Assembly (NCBI RefSeq): GCF_000315625.1
Contig: NW_005434615.1
Coordinates: forward strand, 258,991-322,990
Source of the DNA: Guillardia theta CCMP2712
Taxonomy: Eukaryota > Cryptophyceae > Pyrenomonadales > Geminigeraceae
DNA length: 64,000 nucleotides
Direction of reading: 5' to 3'
In this document: positions 1-15,000 of the stretch, piece after piece
Layout: every line of letters starts with the position of its first letter
How positions within the stretch are numbered: the first letter of the stretch is position 1
Program-made: the position numbers and the translations under genes
Notes under the pieces: generated by a model
Database searches by the model: none
What the model was told of the DNA's origin: nothing
What the model saw: the letters and a program-made list of their open reading frames with translations, nothing else

Positions 1-3000
1 TCACCTTCACAGTCACTCATGCCCCCTTGCACTCTGTTCAGATCATTTCGTATTCTTCCTATGCCCTTCAGGACCAACCACTACAGCCTGACCCCCTTCT
101 GCAGCTGCTCGACTCGTACAACAACCCGTTCACTTCCTCAGGTTTCAACTTGACTGTGAAAGCTGCTCTCAACTTCTACTACCGGAGGCTTGATGTCGAC
201 CAGAACGGCTTTTTGCAGCTCCGCAACTTCACCTTTACCACCTCCGGCCAGACTACGATCAACATCACGGTGATTGACACCCTGGCTGATCGCTCAGTTC
301 AGAACTCCTCCGGTTCTATCTCAGTTCTCGACCTCGAGACCTTGCTGTCACTCCCTGTTCGATCCAGCACTGCAGGTGATTCTTATCTTAACCTATCAGG
401 ACCTCTACAGCTCCTTCCTCTCATCGAAACCTTCAAAATCGGTCCCTCTCCTCCCTCCCTCTTGCTCAGGAGCGTTGTCATCTCCACGGGAGTGCAGGGG
501 GGTCAGACGATCGTGAAGGAGGAGATCGCGCTGAATGGTTCTCAAGTCAACCTTCACTCCTCTCTCCATCACCTCAACACCACAGGCATGTTCTCAGCTC
601 GACTTGTCTTCTTGGTGATCTCAGCCCACCCTCTGTCCCTCTCGGGCCCATCCTCCCTCTTCCAGGTCAGGGCTGGGCCTCCCAATGCCTTGATCATTCT
701 GCAAGAGCCGAGTGATCAAATAGCGCTTCATGGTTGCCAAGAGAACTTCCCTTGCCCCCTCCCGTTCAACTTCTCTTTCCCTCCGCTTCCTGTACAGCCT
801 GTCATCCGAGTGGCAGACAGGTTTGACAACGGAGTTCCTGACGTGACGGTGAATGCCTCGATCGTCGACCTCTACAACCAGACATACGAAGGGTGCTGGT
901 TCTCAGTCTCTACGGCGGGCCCGCAAGGCGAAGCTCGCTTCAGGAATGTAACAGCCATCCTGCCACCAGACGGCCCGTTCCCTTACTTTCAAGTTGTCTT
1001 CGCCGTCGATGGGATGCAGAAGCTGTCCAAGGTTTATTCGATCATCTCCGATTACCTCCTCATCGTTGAGGCTCCTAGTTCTCCGCCGTCGTCAGTGGTA
1101 GCCGGACAGAGTCTGACTGTCACAGTTGGGCTCAGTGACTCCTCCTCCTCCACTCTCCACGTCGGCTCTCCGCTCTCATTGAGGTTCAGCGACGGGTTGT
1201 ACACTCAGGACGAGTACAAGGCTTTCTTCACTCAAGGAGTCGCCTCGCGAACAGACGTGAAAGTCACTAGGACCTCAACCAACATGAGTCTTTTCATCCA
1301 GTACCTCGCGGTCACGAGGCAGATTGGCCCGTTCGTCGTTACCGCTGCCTCCTACGATCACATCACCATCCTGCAACAGCCAGCTACAGTCTTTATGGTC
1401 GACCAGCCCTCCCCGACTCCAGTACTCCTGGCACTGTACGATGCTTACAACAACCTTGTGGACGGAACGTTTTCTATCTCAGCCAAGTCGTCACTGACCT
1501 GGACCAACTCCCTCCAATCCTGCCAGGACTTGACCTGCTCCCTCACGACCTCAGGAGGGAGGGCAAGCTTCTTAGGCTTCCGCTTCCTCACTCTATCCTC
1601 TCAGTCTTTCTTGACCTTGTCCATCGGCCAAGTGTCTGTGACAAGCAGCCCGTTCTCAGTGATCGCCGGTCCGCCAGATGCTGTGCGAAGCTCCTTCACG
1701 GGCATTCCCAGCACGTCCTCTGCTGCCGGAGCGATCCTGTCGGGGATCGTGTGTAACGTCAAAGACTCGAGAGCCTCTAGTGTGACGGTGGTGGCGGCAG
1801 GCAGTGCTGTGAGTGGAGGGAAGGAGTACGTCGTTCTGCCGCAGGCTGCCAGCTCGGAAGATGGGTTCTACGTCAACATGACTATCAAGATCCTGTCGGG
1901 GTCAGGAGCGAATCAAAAGGCGACGATCGTGTCGTACAGTGGGAAGTCGAGGACGGCTGCCGTTCTCTTTGATCGAGCTGCTGGTCCTGGTTCACAGTTT
2001 GCCATCTACCGCCCGGCTGAGTGGAGGCTGGTAAGGGTGTCGAACAACGTGGAGGCCGAAGTTGACCCTGCAGACTACTTTTGGCATGGCCCAACGCACG
2101 GGGAGATTGACAACGGACAGGTCGCGGCCTTGCCGTTGGAAATCTTTGCTAGCGGATCCTACCGTCTCAAGGTCAAGTCGGGTGACTCTGTGTTGTCCTC
2201 AAACGCGCTTGTCATCGCCTCTGGTCCAGCGGTTTCCTTCAAACTTGCGGTGCAGTCCTCCTCTGCCAATCAGCTTTCAGTGGGGAGCCTTCCAGCCTTG
2301 CAAGTGACGGAGGTCGATCGCTATGGGAACCAAGTTCAGAGTTCCACCTCCCGCTCGTACTCGCTCGTAGCAGAAGCCCGGGTCATCGGGCCTCGGCTAG
2401 TGGAGGACTCATCTCCGATCTTGACGGGAACTACCACAAAGGCCTCTTCTTCAGGTGTCGCGACCTTCACTGACTTGCAAGTCAAGACTGTAGCTCAAGG
2501 GCTTACATTCTTGGTGTTTACCACCACCCTAGGCATGAGAGTATCTGATGACTTTGTCATCCTACCGGGCAGCCCTGTCGCCATGTCCTCTTACGCACAC
2601 CTCTCCTCGTACAGACTTGACCCATCGGCGGCCACAGCATTTCCCACTCAGCCTGTGGTGGGGGTAGTGGATGTGTATCAGAACTTTGTCACGGATGTTG
2701 AGATAGCGATCGTGCTTATGAGGAATGGCCAAGTTTGTTCATCACAATCAGATTGTCAGGCTGAGCTCATGGGCAACCAGAACATAGCTGCTGATGCAGA
2801 TGGCAAGTTCTACTACACGGATCTCTTCGTGGCGTCTGCTGGATACAACTACACTCTCAACTTCTCTGTCTCACAGTATCATTACCAGGCTCTGCACGTT
2901 GAGCTCGTTTCCAACCTGTTCACCGTCTTTGCGGGCCGGGCTATGTCGTTCAAGTTCATCCCCTCGATGCCCTGCCCAGCTGCTCCCGCTCCTTGTACGC

Positions 3001-6000
3001 TCGCTGGACAAGCACTTCCTACTCATCGGCTGATGCTAACGGACTTCTATGGAAACAAGGTCTCTGAGAACTTCGACGGGGTGGTTGTTCAGGCGAGCCT
3101 TGAGGGAGGAGGGCAACTGAAAGGAACCGTCACTGCCGAGGTGAAGGGAGGAGAAGTCTCCTTCAGTAACCTGCGTGTCCAAGTAGCCCTTGACCCTTCC
3201 GCCTTTAACGTCATCTCCGTTGCAGACTACAACTGCGGACAAGTACAGGGAGCGTGGAAGCTTCGATTCCAAAATCTTGCAGGAGGGAGGACTGGCGATT
3301 TCCCCCTGCCCCTGGTCGTCTGCTCCGACCCCTTCGTCATCCTCCCGACTGACCCGTCCACGTTACTCGTCTTCCCTTCCACAGTGCAAGGTGCCCTTGC
3401 GTACGCCTACCTGCCAGCCCTCATTGTGACCCTCTACGACGAGTTCGGGAACGTCGCGTACCAGGCCGGAGGCATCGTCAAGTCGTCGTTGAAGTCATCG
3501 ACCAACCCAGAGACAGCCTTGAAGAACGCAAGCTCAGTAGATATCGCCCGAGGCAAGGCGACCATCACTGGGTTGTACATTGACAGGGAGGATTCTGCGG
3601 TCGTCATTGAGTTCTGCTATCAGATCTACTCCTCCTGCCTCATCCTTGGGAGCTCTGACAGCTTTGCGGTCAGCACGTTGCTGCCGACTACAGCTCTATG
3701 GAACCAGCAAGGGAGCATTCTTGCTGGAAAGCCTCTCTCCACCATAACTGTTTACCTTCACTCGGTACCCTCCATTTTTTTCTCCCCCGTCGCATTCCAG
3801 ATCCATCTGTGTCAGAACGGGGTCTGTACGTACGACCAGTACCTGACGGGCTTGAACACTGTTGTTTCGAACACCAGGTGGGTCAGTTTCGGCAACGTCA
3901 TCATCACAAAGACCGGAGTTTTCACGCTGAGATTGGATGCAATCAACATCCCAAGCTTCAAGGTTTTCACCAGCTCATTCACAGTCCTTCCCGCAGACAG
4001 CAGCTTGTGCAACAGCCCAGGGAGCTGCTCCTTCCAGGTCGCCGAGTCGCCCGTCAATGGAACCCTAGCAGGCTCCAACTTCTCTGTCTCTGCGGACATT
4101 TTTGACAAGTATGGGAACCTGTTGACAGCCGGCCAGGTGCAACTTACCATCGCAAGAGGCCCTGCTGGGGCTCAGCTGGTGGGAAAGACTCTCGGGCAGA
4201 TCGACGCCAACGGCCGGGTCAATTTCCTTGTATCGATCACCATGAGCTGCAGCCCACTTGACTGTCAAGGCGCGTCGGAGGAAGGGTACCAGCTCTTGTT
4301 GACCAAGGAGGCTTCCTCGGTCAAGACCGAGCTCTTCAGCGTCCTGAACCTCTTAGAGCTCAAGTCGCTCTCGTTCACCGTCCCTGTCCCAACTGCCATT
4401 GCAGGCATTGCCATGCCACTCAACCCGTTCGTGACAGTCAGAGACAAGTACGGCAACATCGTCAAGGAATACAACATCCCGCTGAAGTGGAACGTTGGCA
4501 AGCCGGTCGACATTCAGGGCTGCCTCGTATGCGCTCACTTTGCCTGGAGCTGCAGTCAGAATCTCTCTCAGACGTGTTCAAGTGTTTCCCTACCTAGCGC
4601 TGGGCAGCTGGAGTTGGGGCCAACGGTCCTGACCAAGGCGCAATCGAGTGTAAAATTATCAGTGACGCTTTCCTTCTGGACCGGAGAGACGATCGGGACG
4701 GCGCTGTCCAACTCATTCGAAGTCATACCTGCCTTTGCCTCTCTCGTCTCTTTCGTACTTGTCCCCTCGCAGCATGTTGCTGGCCTTCCCTTCTCATACA
4801 GATTGCAAGTGGAAGATGTCTTCGGAAATCTCATCACGCGGGGCTGGGTGCACGCGACCCTTCTATCTACATCGGCTGTTCACTTCGACTTGTCTGGCTG
4901 CTCGCAGTGCATTCAGTGGACTAACGCTTCGTCGATCACAAGTCAGTTCGAGGTCAAATTGCAAGTGACTCAATCGGTCCTGGATGATTCACTGGTTGTG
5001 CTCTTTGAATATTATGATCCTGATTGTCAAAAGCTATTTGGAAACTTCTCGACCAACACAGCAGGAATGTCATGCGAGACGCTGAAAACCACGAAGCCTA
5101 TGGCTCCAGGCTTGGACTGCTCAACAAACCTCAGCCTATCAAGTTCTAACTTCTCTGTATCCCCAAACATCCCATTCCAGACTAAGTCAACGGCTCAGAC
5201 TCAGATCGTGAACGGAAAATTGACCTCGATGGAGATCACAATCTTCGACAGACAAATGAACAAGGCAGTAGGTTTCAATGAGAGTTTCACACTTTGCTTG
5301 CAAAGGCATCTTAGCTGCAATCAAACCTCTGCGTTTGAGGTTCAAGACATCGGCTGCTCGCCAGCCTTGTTCTCGCAAGGAGTCTTCACTGTTTCCCTTC
5401 AGATTCCAACAGTCAGCATCTGCGTCCCCTCGCTCATGACCATGCAGGTGAAGGGATATGCTGTTAGCTCAGTCTCCTCTGTCAACCTCTCAGTCGTCAG
5501 CCCGACAATCTCTGTGACTCCTGGTGAGTTACATTCCTTTGCTCTCCTGCGCAACGTCAGCTCTATGAACGCGTACGGAGAATATTTGTATGTGCAACCG
5601 ATGCTTGCTCTCAGTGATGTGTACGGAAACAGACTCACTACCCCAGAACAAGTCAATGCAACTCTTCTACATTGCACAGAAGATGATTGCGAGGCAACAG
5701 CATCTGTTCAAAGTGACGAGTATGGAGTTGTCAAGTTCACTTCATTGAGAGTGATGCGTCCTCCGAACGTGAACGTATCAGTCCAATCCTACCAACTCAT
5801 TTTCCGATCTGGTGCAGTCTCGATACTGACGGACACGTTCAAGGTGTACAACCTTCAAGAACTGGTTGTTTTGAATGGTTTGAATCGCATAGCTGTCGGT
5901 CTTGTCGCTGAACCCCCGTTGCGCGTGGGACTGCGATACGGCCCTTCGATGGGTTCAGATGACATGCAGTTTGTCGACACCTGGCCAGTTCCAGTACAGA

Positions 6001-9000
6001 CAGTAGTGATGCAAGGCAGTAAAGCTCTTCTTCCCCTTGCAGCATACACCTCTTTCATCTCCAACGGTTCTGCTGAGATCAAAAACTTCTCGATCCCCTC
6101 GGTGCTCGTGAATCTCACGCTTCAGCTTTCACTCGTTGGGTATCAACTAAAGAGCACGAGTGGGACTTTCTCTGTTCAGAGCCTCCAAGCGCTCCATCCG
6201 GTATTTGTGACACCTTTTCCCAGCATCATCGAGGCTGGTACAAGTTTTGATCTTCAAGTCAATCTGGTAGACGCCACTTTTGAGTCTATCAAGACTTCTA
6301 TTCTCCATAACTTCTCTGCCTCGTACTTGGTAAAGCTCGACTGTTACAGTGGGATTTCTCACAACATCGTTCTTCCTTTCCAAGGAGTCAACTCCACGCT
6401 CTCAATCAACGGCTCTGCAGCCTTTCTCAATCTTCGTTTCTATGCAATCGCTGAAAGTGCTGTTTGTCAAGTTGTAGTTCCTGGGACCGTTGGATATGAT
6501 TATGAGAAACCAGAGATCTTGATGAGTCCGAAATTTAAAATTTCAAGCGCAAACCCGTACCGTATTGAGATTGTTCAATTTCCAAGCAGCATAGTATCTT
6601 CTGAAAGGCTTTCTTTGTTTCCTGTTGTGAAGGTGTATGACGTGTACAGCAACCTATTCACAAAGGATATGTCAGTTGCAATCAAGATCGATTGTGTACA
6701 AGACTGTGCTGAGGTCTTTGTCGACAACAATGCTGTTCTTGTCCGAAATGGAATTGCGAACTTCTCAGAGCTCATTGTCAACGCTACAGCAAACAAGAAT
6801 GTCACCTTCAAAGTCTCCCTTTTAAACTCTACTGGCGACATCTTTCTTCAGAACCATGGCTACATCCTGGTGCCTTATATCCCCATCCTCCCGAAACTGG
6901 TGCAACAGCTCGTTACGTCCTTCGGAAGAATCGAGATCGCACTGAACCCCTCAGACACATCTTTCAACGCAACCATGAATCCCTGGCCGCTTCTCCGCAT
7001 CGACGACCTCACTGGGAACAATCGTCTCTTTATCTGCATGTCAATGATCCAGGGAAAGTTCCTGGGTGCCGTTTCGCAAGTTCGACTGCGACCGGCCGGC
7101 GATGATGCAGCAGTCTTCATCAATCCAGACGGTCAGTACGCAAGGTACGAGATCTCTGGGAGTTTTCTGACTATGAACGGGTTCCGTCTGGACGGCAGCC
7201 TGGGAGGGGATTTGCGATTTCTCTTCTCAGCTTGCAACGAAACTACAATTCCAAATGTAGCAGCTTGCAACCAGAATCCAGCAAACTGCCAAGGACTGCT
7301 GTCTTCTGCATTCAGAGTCGTCAATGGTAATCAGATCAACTTGAAGAATGTCTTGGCAGCCAAGGACATTATCATGGCAAACGACGCTTTCAGCATCAGT
7401 TTTATGCTGTTGGATGAAAATGGATTTCCTCTTTCGAGCGAATCTGTTGAAGCTCACCTTTTGCTGGTTGAACACAAGGATCCAAATGTCAACTTCACCA
7501 TAGCCACCAACATGAGTGTATCAGGTTATGATCACGCTGATGCTGGAAATCTGTATTTCTCTGGAGTAAAGGCTGCCTATGTTGGAGTATTCAGAGTCAC
7601 CGTGTCCATCAGGCAGGATGTGTTTTCATTTCAACACATCACTATCGTGCATGGCAAGCCTGCCAAGCTGGTCTTTGACCCCATCCGACTCAACGGAACC
7701 GTTGGATTCAACTTGGCCTTGCAATCAAGCATCGCAGTCACTATTCGTGACGCCTCAAACAACCTTGTCTCTTGTCAGGGTCTCAATGAAAGTGACTCAA
7801 AGTTCATACAGCAAAGCGTTCCTGGGTGTGCAACTGCCGCAAGAGTCTCAATCAAGTTGTCTCTGTATCAGAAGTGTTCAGGTCAAACAGCCTGTGTAGC
7901 GACTTTACAGCAAGGCTTGCTGGAAGGGCAGCTGACGAACGTGACTAACTATGGGAAGGGAGAATTCAGGAATCTCACGATATCGAAATCTGGGTATGGG
8001 TTCTACTTTTCGGCGGAAGCAACGATAGCAAACCTGAATCTCATGGGGGAGAGCAGCGAGTTCTCTGTATTGGAGACATCCTATGGCGGAATGGTAAATG
8101 GTAGAGGAGATGGTCTTGGCAACAATTCTCACTTTCAACTGTCAGGTGGTTGGAGGATGTCCGGCTGAGGGAGCTGTGTTGAATGTGCACGAGCTTGTAG
8201 ATAGTCTCAAGGTGTTGCGAGTGTTTTCATCGGATAACCGAAGCATGGATTCCACCACAAACGGTGCCTCCGGTTGAAGACTGAAACATGTCGCTGATGA
8301 TAGTCTTCCAGGAATTTGTTCTTCTGAAGGGTTCTGCTATGTCAATGCGACTTCGGTACAGGCGTATGGGATTGGAGGAGGATACGATATGGGGTGAATG
8401 ACCTCTATTTTTCTCTGATCCGATTTGACTTGATGCACTTTACAGTCCGATCCTCTGCACGTCCGCAAACTTCTCCTGCATAAAGCTATCGTCGATGGGC
8501 TCTCGTTTCTCGGATGGGATGGTACTTGAGTTTTGCTAGATCGTTGTTCGTTGAGCTCTTTCTTGCTCTAACAGGCTGCTATCACAAACCTGCGACTGCC
8601 GACAGTCTCAATGCCGAAGCTAACCCTCCGCCTGGAAGTGTCATCCCCCTTTGACGGGAAGGTTGTGTATCAAGACTGCCCGGCCGTCGAGCTTCTTCCT
8701 GGTCCTCCTACGTCGATCGAGATCATGTTGCAACCGCCGGGAGGGAACATCGCAGGCTCATCGCTCACTGTGCAGCCTCAACTTCGTGTCCTAGACGGGT
8801 GATGCTACGTGCACGATTTGAGGTCAAATGATTGCTTTCTCCCACAGATATCACAACAAGATTGTTTCTCCTGTCACATTTAAAGCGACTCTTTGTGCTG
8901 CATGCACTTGTCCTTGCACAGACTCTCAGCAGATTTTGCCGGGAGGGGTAATAGTGGAGCCTTCCTGCAACGCAAGCAAACCCCAGATAAAAGAAGCTTG

Positions 9001-12000
9001 GATATGCACAAGGTGAAGGTGTTTTGTGGTGGAAATCAGAAGTATTGATGTCTTTCTTCTCTAGCTCGTCCCCTGCGATCTTCGACAACAGCATGCCGAT
9101 GAATCAAGCTCGAGGCTTCGCCAACTTCCGGAATATGAGGACCACGAAAGCATACAGCAAGATGAAATTAGTGTTCTCGATGCTGGGTATGAACGACCTT
9201 CAATCGTCTTCAATATCATTTCAGGTGATGTCACATCAATCATAGGTGCTTGCTAAGTTTTGAATGCCGTTCCTGCACAGGTCATCCCATGCTCGCCGAA
9301 GTACCTCTTTCTCCCCACCTCGCCATCATCCACTTCTCCTTTCGAAGCCGGAACTTTCTTTTGCAGCGGATCGCTCTGCGATGTTCGAATACTCGATGCT
9401 TACAGGAATTTGGCCAATGGATATCCTGTGGAGGTATGAAATAAAACAGTAGCATCCGTTCCATGTTGACGTCATTCCAGATTCAAGCTATTCTGTATCG
9501 AAAGCCGGAAGCTAACCGAGCAGGATTTGCATTGAATCCGTCTTGCGCGTGCAAGGGTATCAACACTAATTACGCCGTCTCTTCCTCACTGGAAAACTTC
9601 GATTATGGAAGGTGACATCATACCTTTTAAACGTACCTATATGACTGAACAAAACTTTGATTGCAGATATTGTGCAGTGTGGGATGGTTATGGTTCACAG
9701 TGCGGCATTGCTCATCAGACTTGCTCGTCAGGCTGGTTGTGCTGCCAGCCTTGGTGCTATGTGGACGCCTCTTGCCCTGGCGCTGTTCCAGACACTGTGG
9801 TGCCCGGACTCTTCTACTCCTATCAGACCTGTTCGATAGACTTCGTGACTACTCAGAACTGCGGAGTCATCAATCAGAACAATACGTGTCTAAACAGAGA
9901 TGGAGGCAGGTATTGGATCTCTACACACACTTCCCAGTCGGAAACAGTCGAGAATCTCTTTGGAGGCACAACCAAGAGCACGAACACAGGTATTGCAACT
10001 TTCACAGACCTGTATGTCAAAACTCCGGGAGACTATCAGCTTGCATTCAGAGGAACCTACTTGGCACAAATCTTGTACTTCAAAGATGAAGTGACTGTCA
10101 GATCAAACATAGTCAGAGGTCTGAACCTGATCCAGTCTCCTGATGATAACTCGATCATCAATCTCCCGCTCTTGAAGCAGCCCATAGTACGGCTATCAGA
10201 CGCATACAGCAACACAATCTTTGTGAATGACTTCTGCGACACAGTCACCGTCTCTATCATCTCAGATTCCCTGCGAATGTTGAAAGCTACTCCTTCTGGC
10301 AACGTCTCAGCCCTCGACCCATCACTTGTTCTGAGCAAGAGATTTGCTAAGGCACAACTTGGGATGGTGGAACTCAGCGATATGATTGTGGGAGGTCTGA
10401 CAGCGGGAACAGCTCAGCTGAATTTTACCACAGGTTGCTGCGCCTCTGATCCACGACTCTGCTTCTGTGCTGACCCCGTAACGGGTCTTGATACTGGTCT
10501 TTCAAAGCCCAACAAGGGACCTTGTGCTTGGGTAGCAACTCCTTTGTTTTATGTCAACCAACCTTTACATCACCTCACAATCTCTGGAAGTCTTCCGTCC
10601 ACGATACAAGCAGGGCAACTGTTTGATGTTGTCGTGCTGTTGAAAGATCGTCAAGGGCAGACGATGAGGAAGGATGGCGTCACGGTAGTTCTTCAAGTTT
10701 CAAACCCTCTGACGAAGCTTCTTGGGCCAAGACAATCCGCCTCACTCCAGGGTGTATGCACTTTTTCAGGTTTGCAGATTTTGGAATACACGAATGGTGA
10801 CCTGCTTTACCTGAAGTTCACAGCGAGTGACAACAGCGACATCTCCACCACATCAAGTCCCTTCGTTGTCATTGCGGCTCCTCCATTCAAGCTTCAAGTC
10901 ACTGCAAGCGTTGTGTCCATCCAAGCCTCGGATATCCAGACGACTGGCTCCATCATTCAGTTCATCATCGCATCGTTTGATGAGTTTGGAAATCCATCGC
11001 TCAAAGGATCGAACGCCTCCGCGATGTTGAGTGTCGATACAATGGCAGTGTCGACGGATTATTTTGGAGTTCAACCAACTTCAGCTCAGATCCTGACCGG
11101 CACTACCGTTGCATCTTTTGACTCCTCCACTTCTCGTGCTTTGTTTGACAGCTTCTCAGTCAGGTTTGCTGGGAACTATCGGTTTCTGGTCAAAGTTGAC
11201 TTCGGCCTCGAAGCTATGACTCCGGGCATTGTTGTCACTGCAGCTGACCCTGCATCGCTTGTCACCATCGATTTCGCCTATGAGATCATAGCGTATGAGC
11301 CGATTCCTCTTCGTTTCGCTATTCTTGACAGGTTCAAGAATGTTGTCACATCGATCATTGGGTCTGTCTTTTCAATTTCTATGCTATCTGGGCAAGGTTT
11401 CATTCTCCTGAAAGACGGCACTGGCACCGCCCAGCAAGAATGTAAAACTACAGCTCAAGCAGGAATTTTGAACTTCTTGGCTTGTTCCGCTGTCTTCGAT
11501 TCTGCGACTTCCCAGCAACCTCAAATCTCTGTATCGCCTCCGACGAGTTTGAGTATCCTCACGACAGCTATATCAACAACAATCTACCCTGCTGTGTCGT
11601 CCTTTTCAGTCTCCTGGTGCGTACCCAAAGACAGGTGCTCACGTTTCAACGTGTGGTGTGGCTGTTATACAGCGGCACAGTTCAGCGAACAAGATTTTCG
11701 ATTCATTCTGAATGAGGAACTCTTTTACTTTCCGCGCATCTTTGTGTTTGACCAAAGTCAGAACTTGGCAACTCGAAGCAGACTGAGTATCTCCAGCTCC
11801 ACAGCGAGTTCTTCTTGTGTGAAGCTCTTCGGGTCAACTAGCCTGATGGTAAACAATGGCACAGTGGACTTTCCAGACATCGGACTGACAAATATGGGGT
11901 GCCAAGAGAGTGCTTCTTTGACAAGTGAGACGCTGTACTTCACCATCATTCTTGGAAATGGAAATCAAATTCAGGTCGCCAATACAATCCTACTGACACC

Positions 12001-15000
12001 TCCAGTCAACAGGATTGACGTGGAGAATTATCGTTTCAATCAATACGCAGGAAACATAATCCCCCCTATCATGATCAAAGCATATGCTTGCGTATCCACC
12101 GACGTCTGCAACATGGTGAATTACACGACCAGATCGTTCAAGGCAAACATACATAGTTTGCACATTCCCGCCTGGAATAAGATTGAGCCTGCGCTCAAGG
12201 GGACTACTGTCATATACGCAGCTTATGGAAATGCCACCTTTGCCGATCTCAGAATAGAACAAGCTGGAATCTTTGAACTTTTGATCTCTACAAGTACGCC
12301 GGGGGATCCTAAGACATATTCTGCTCTATCAAGGCCTATCATCCGTATCTCAGCTAATCAGTTGTACGCAGTCAATGTCAATCAGGCTCCGGGCGTCTGG
12401 AGAGCCAGTGACGTCAACGACCCTCTCGTCCTCGAGCTTGTCGACTTGTACGGAAATCGACTTGACTGCGACTTCGGCCTGTGCCCCGACAACTCAACCA
12501 GTTACTTGAATCTCGGGCTGAAGCCAGCCACTCAGCTGCGCTCGAGCCCGACTCTGAGTCTGATGCTGGACTATCCGAGTTTCGAGCTCCCTTGTGATTC
12601 CACCTCCCTCGACTCTCAATTGGGCTGCGGCTGCTTTAGCGGTTCGGTTCAAGCTAATGCTGTCAGGGGATTGGCAGACTTCGGTTGCATATCCATCAGC
12701 AAGGCCCTCAAGAATTATTCATTGTCGATTTTCATCGACCACACGAGATATCTTGAGATGTTCTTCGATGTGACACCTGGCTCGCTAAAGCGTCTTGAGG
12801 CGGTCAGCCAGCCCTCAGTGTATGGTATTGTCGCTGGACAAGTTGTAGCGCCTGTGGTGAGTGTCAAACTGCTGGATGGCTGCGGGAATCGGATCATCTC
12901 TCGGGCTCAAGACCTCCTTCTAGTAGCCGAGGCCTGTCCAGCATCGGCCGGTCTGTTCGGGGTCACGGCAAACACGTCCCTCGACGGCGTCGGGTACTTT
13001 TCCAACTTGAGGATTCAAATCTCTAGCAACATGCCTTGTGAATTCTCGGATGTTCCGTGTCCCTTGGACAAACAGCCTTTGAGTATTATGATCTCTGCGG
13101 GTGATATCTTCACCATGACAAGAAGCTTCTTCGTGACTAACGGGCCTTTGAACAGCCTTCTCGTAGCCCAGCAGCCGGCCGGTGTGGTACAAGGTGTAGC
13201 CTTCCAGACTCAGCCGGTGGTCAAGCTCGTGGACTACTATGGAAACACTGTCAGCTCGCCCTCGAAGAATGCCTATGTGGTTGAAGTAGAAATTTCGAGT
13301 GAAACATCTTGCGTTGACGGCAACTGCAACACCTGCGGAGATTGGTGTGATGGCTCCATTATCAGCGGAAAGTGTTATCGCTACGATTCCAGCCGAACCA
13401 CCTGGGCTGTGGCTGAGAGCAAGTGTGTGGCCTGGGGTGGAACTCTGGCAAAACTTTCATCCTCCACAGAGCAGGACATCGTATCGCTGATTGCTGGGAA
13501 CAACGAGGTTTGGATCGGGCTCCAGTACGATGCTGATTTACGCGCATGGAAATGGATCGACAATGTTCGGCTCCTGATCGACCGCTGGGCTGCGTCAGAA
13601 CCGCACGTGTCTCTCAATTGCGCGTCAATGGAAGGAAGCAGCTGGTACTCCAAGTCCTGCTCAGCGCTCCTCCCCTCGGTCTGCGTCCGATCCTTCGATC
13701 CCACCAACGTCGATCAGTACCGCTGCGAGACCTGCGTGTCTCTCAGCGGCACTCGAGCGCTGACTGCGGTTGATGGCTTCGTTGAGTACTCTGACCTCAG
13801 CACAGCCAGCGATGTCGGTTACTACAAGCTGAATTTCGTCGCCTACTCGATTGACAGCTCTATCCAAGACGTTGGGCGGCCTACCGGAATGTCCGGCCCT
13901 TTCTCAGTCGTCCCCCGTGCTGCTGTGATGCAAATTTTCCAGCAGCCGAGTGACTCTTGTGCAGAGCAGCCGTTCGAGCACCAGCCGATGATTTACGTAC
14001 TCGACAGCTCCAACATGTTGGTGAAGGGTTCCGTCATGTTGGTCACAGCTTCTCTCAAGGATCCCAACGCTACTGTCAGACTGCTAGGCATGCGGACGCA
14101 GGCTGCGCGTGACGGAGTAGTTGTGTTCACTGATCTTCGAGTGGACGGGCCCTCGATCTCAGGTCTGATGCTGGAGTTTTCGATGATGGTTGGAACAACC
14201 AGGTTGTTTGTTGACTCTCAAATCTTCGTGGTCCTTCCTCCGGCTACACGAATGATGATCCGCTCGGACTTCCACGACATTTATGTTGCGGGGCAAAATT
14301 TCAATGCTGTACAAGCAAGGTTGCTAAACTCAGTAGGAACAAAGGTTCCGATCACTAACGCAGTGATCCAAGTATCGGTTTTCACGGATGAGAATGAAGT
14401 TGTAGGACAAGCTCTCGGTGGTACAACTAGCTTCCTAGTCACCCGCGGCGAGCAAGTCTTGGAGGGCATTCAAGCTCTCAAGTCTTCATCTGGCAATGCT
14501 CGGTTTCGTTTGCTGTTTTCCTGTCAAGGAATTGGTTTGCAAGCTCTTTCTCCAAGGTAATCTCTGATTCTTGCTGTGTGATTGCTTTCTGATTCAACCA
14601 CAGCTTTCAGGTAAACTCCAATCGCTTTGTCGATTTGGACTTCGTCCGGCAGCCTGCAATTATTTCCACTATTGGACTGGTAGATAGATTCACCATTGCT
14701 ACGAAAGATGCCTGGGGTAATCTAGTATTGACAAACGGCGTGATGATCAGAATCGAAATCTTTAGAGAGAATTATGCCGACGCCGTTCACTCAGGGACAA
14801 ATATTTCAATTGACGGTCTCGTACAATTTGATAATATTGTTATTTCAAGATCAGGAACTTACAACTTCAAATCTTCTTTCTCCTTCGACATGCAAGCTTG
14901 TCTTAACTCAACAGAATTTTGCATAGAATTTGGGACAGAGTATGACCAGGCTTCATCGGTTTGTGCGCTAAGAAAAGCCGCATTCAAGCTTGTCAAGGTT

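Noticed and set aside
8169-8574. Stop at 8166-8168 as the end of gene A or a nonsense mutation
   Set aside because: A 52-nt intron (8094-8145) removes it, and three further short exons keep the frame to AAITNLRLPTV.
9605-9666. ATG at 9605 as the start of a separate gene
   Set aside because: It lies in a 57-nt intron; upstream exons (VRILDAYRNLANG, IQAILYRKPEANRAG) join in phase to YCAVWDG, so gene A is continuous.
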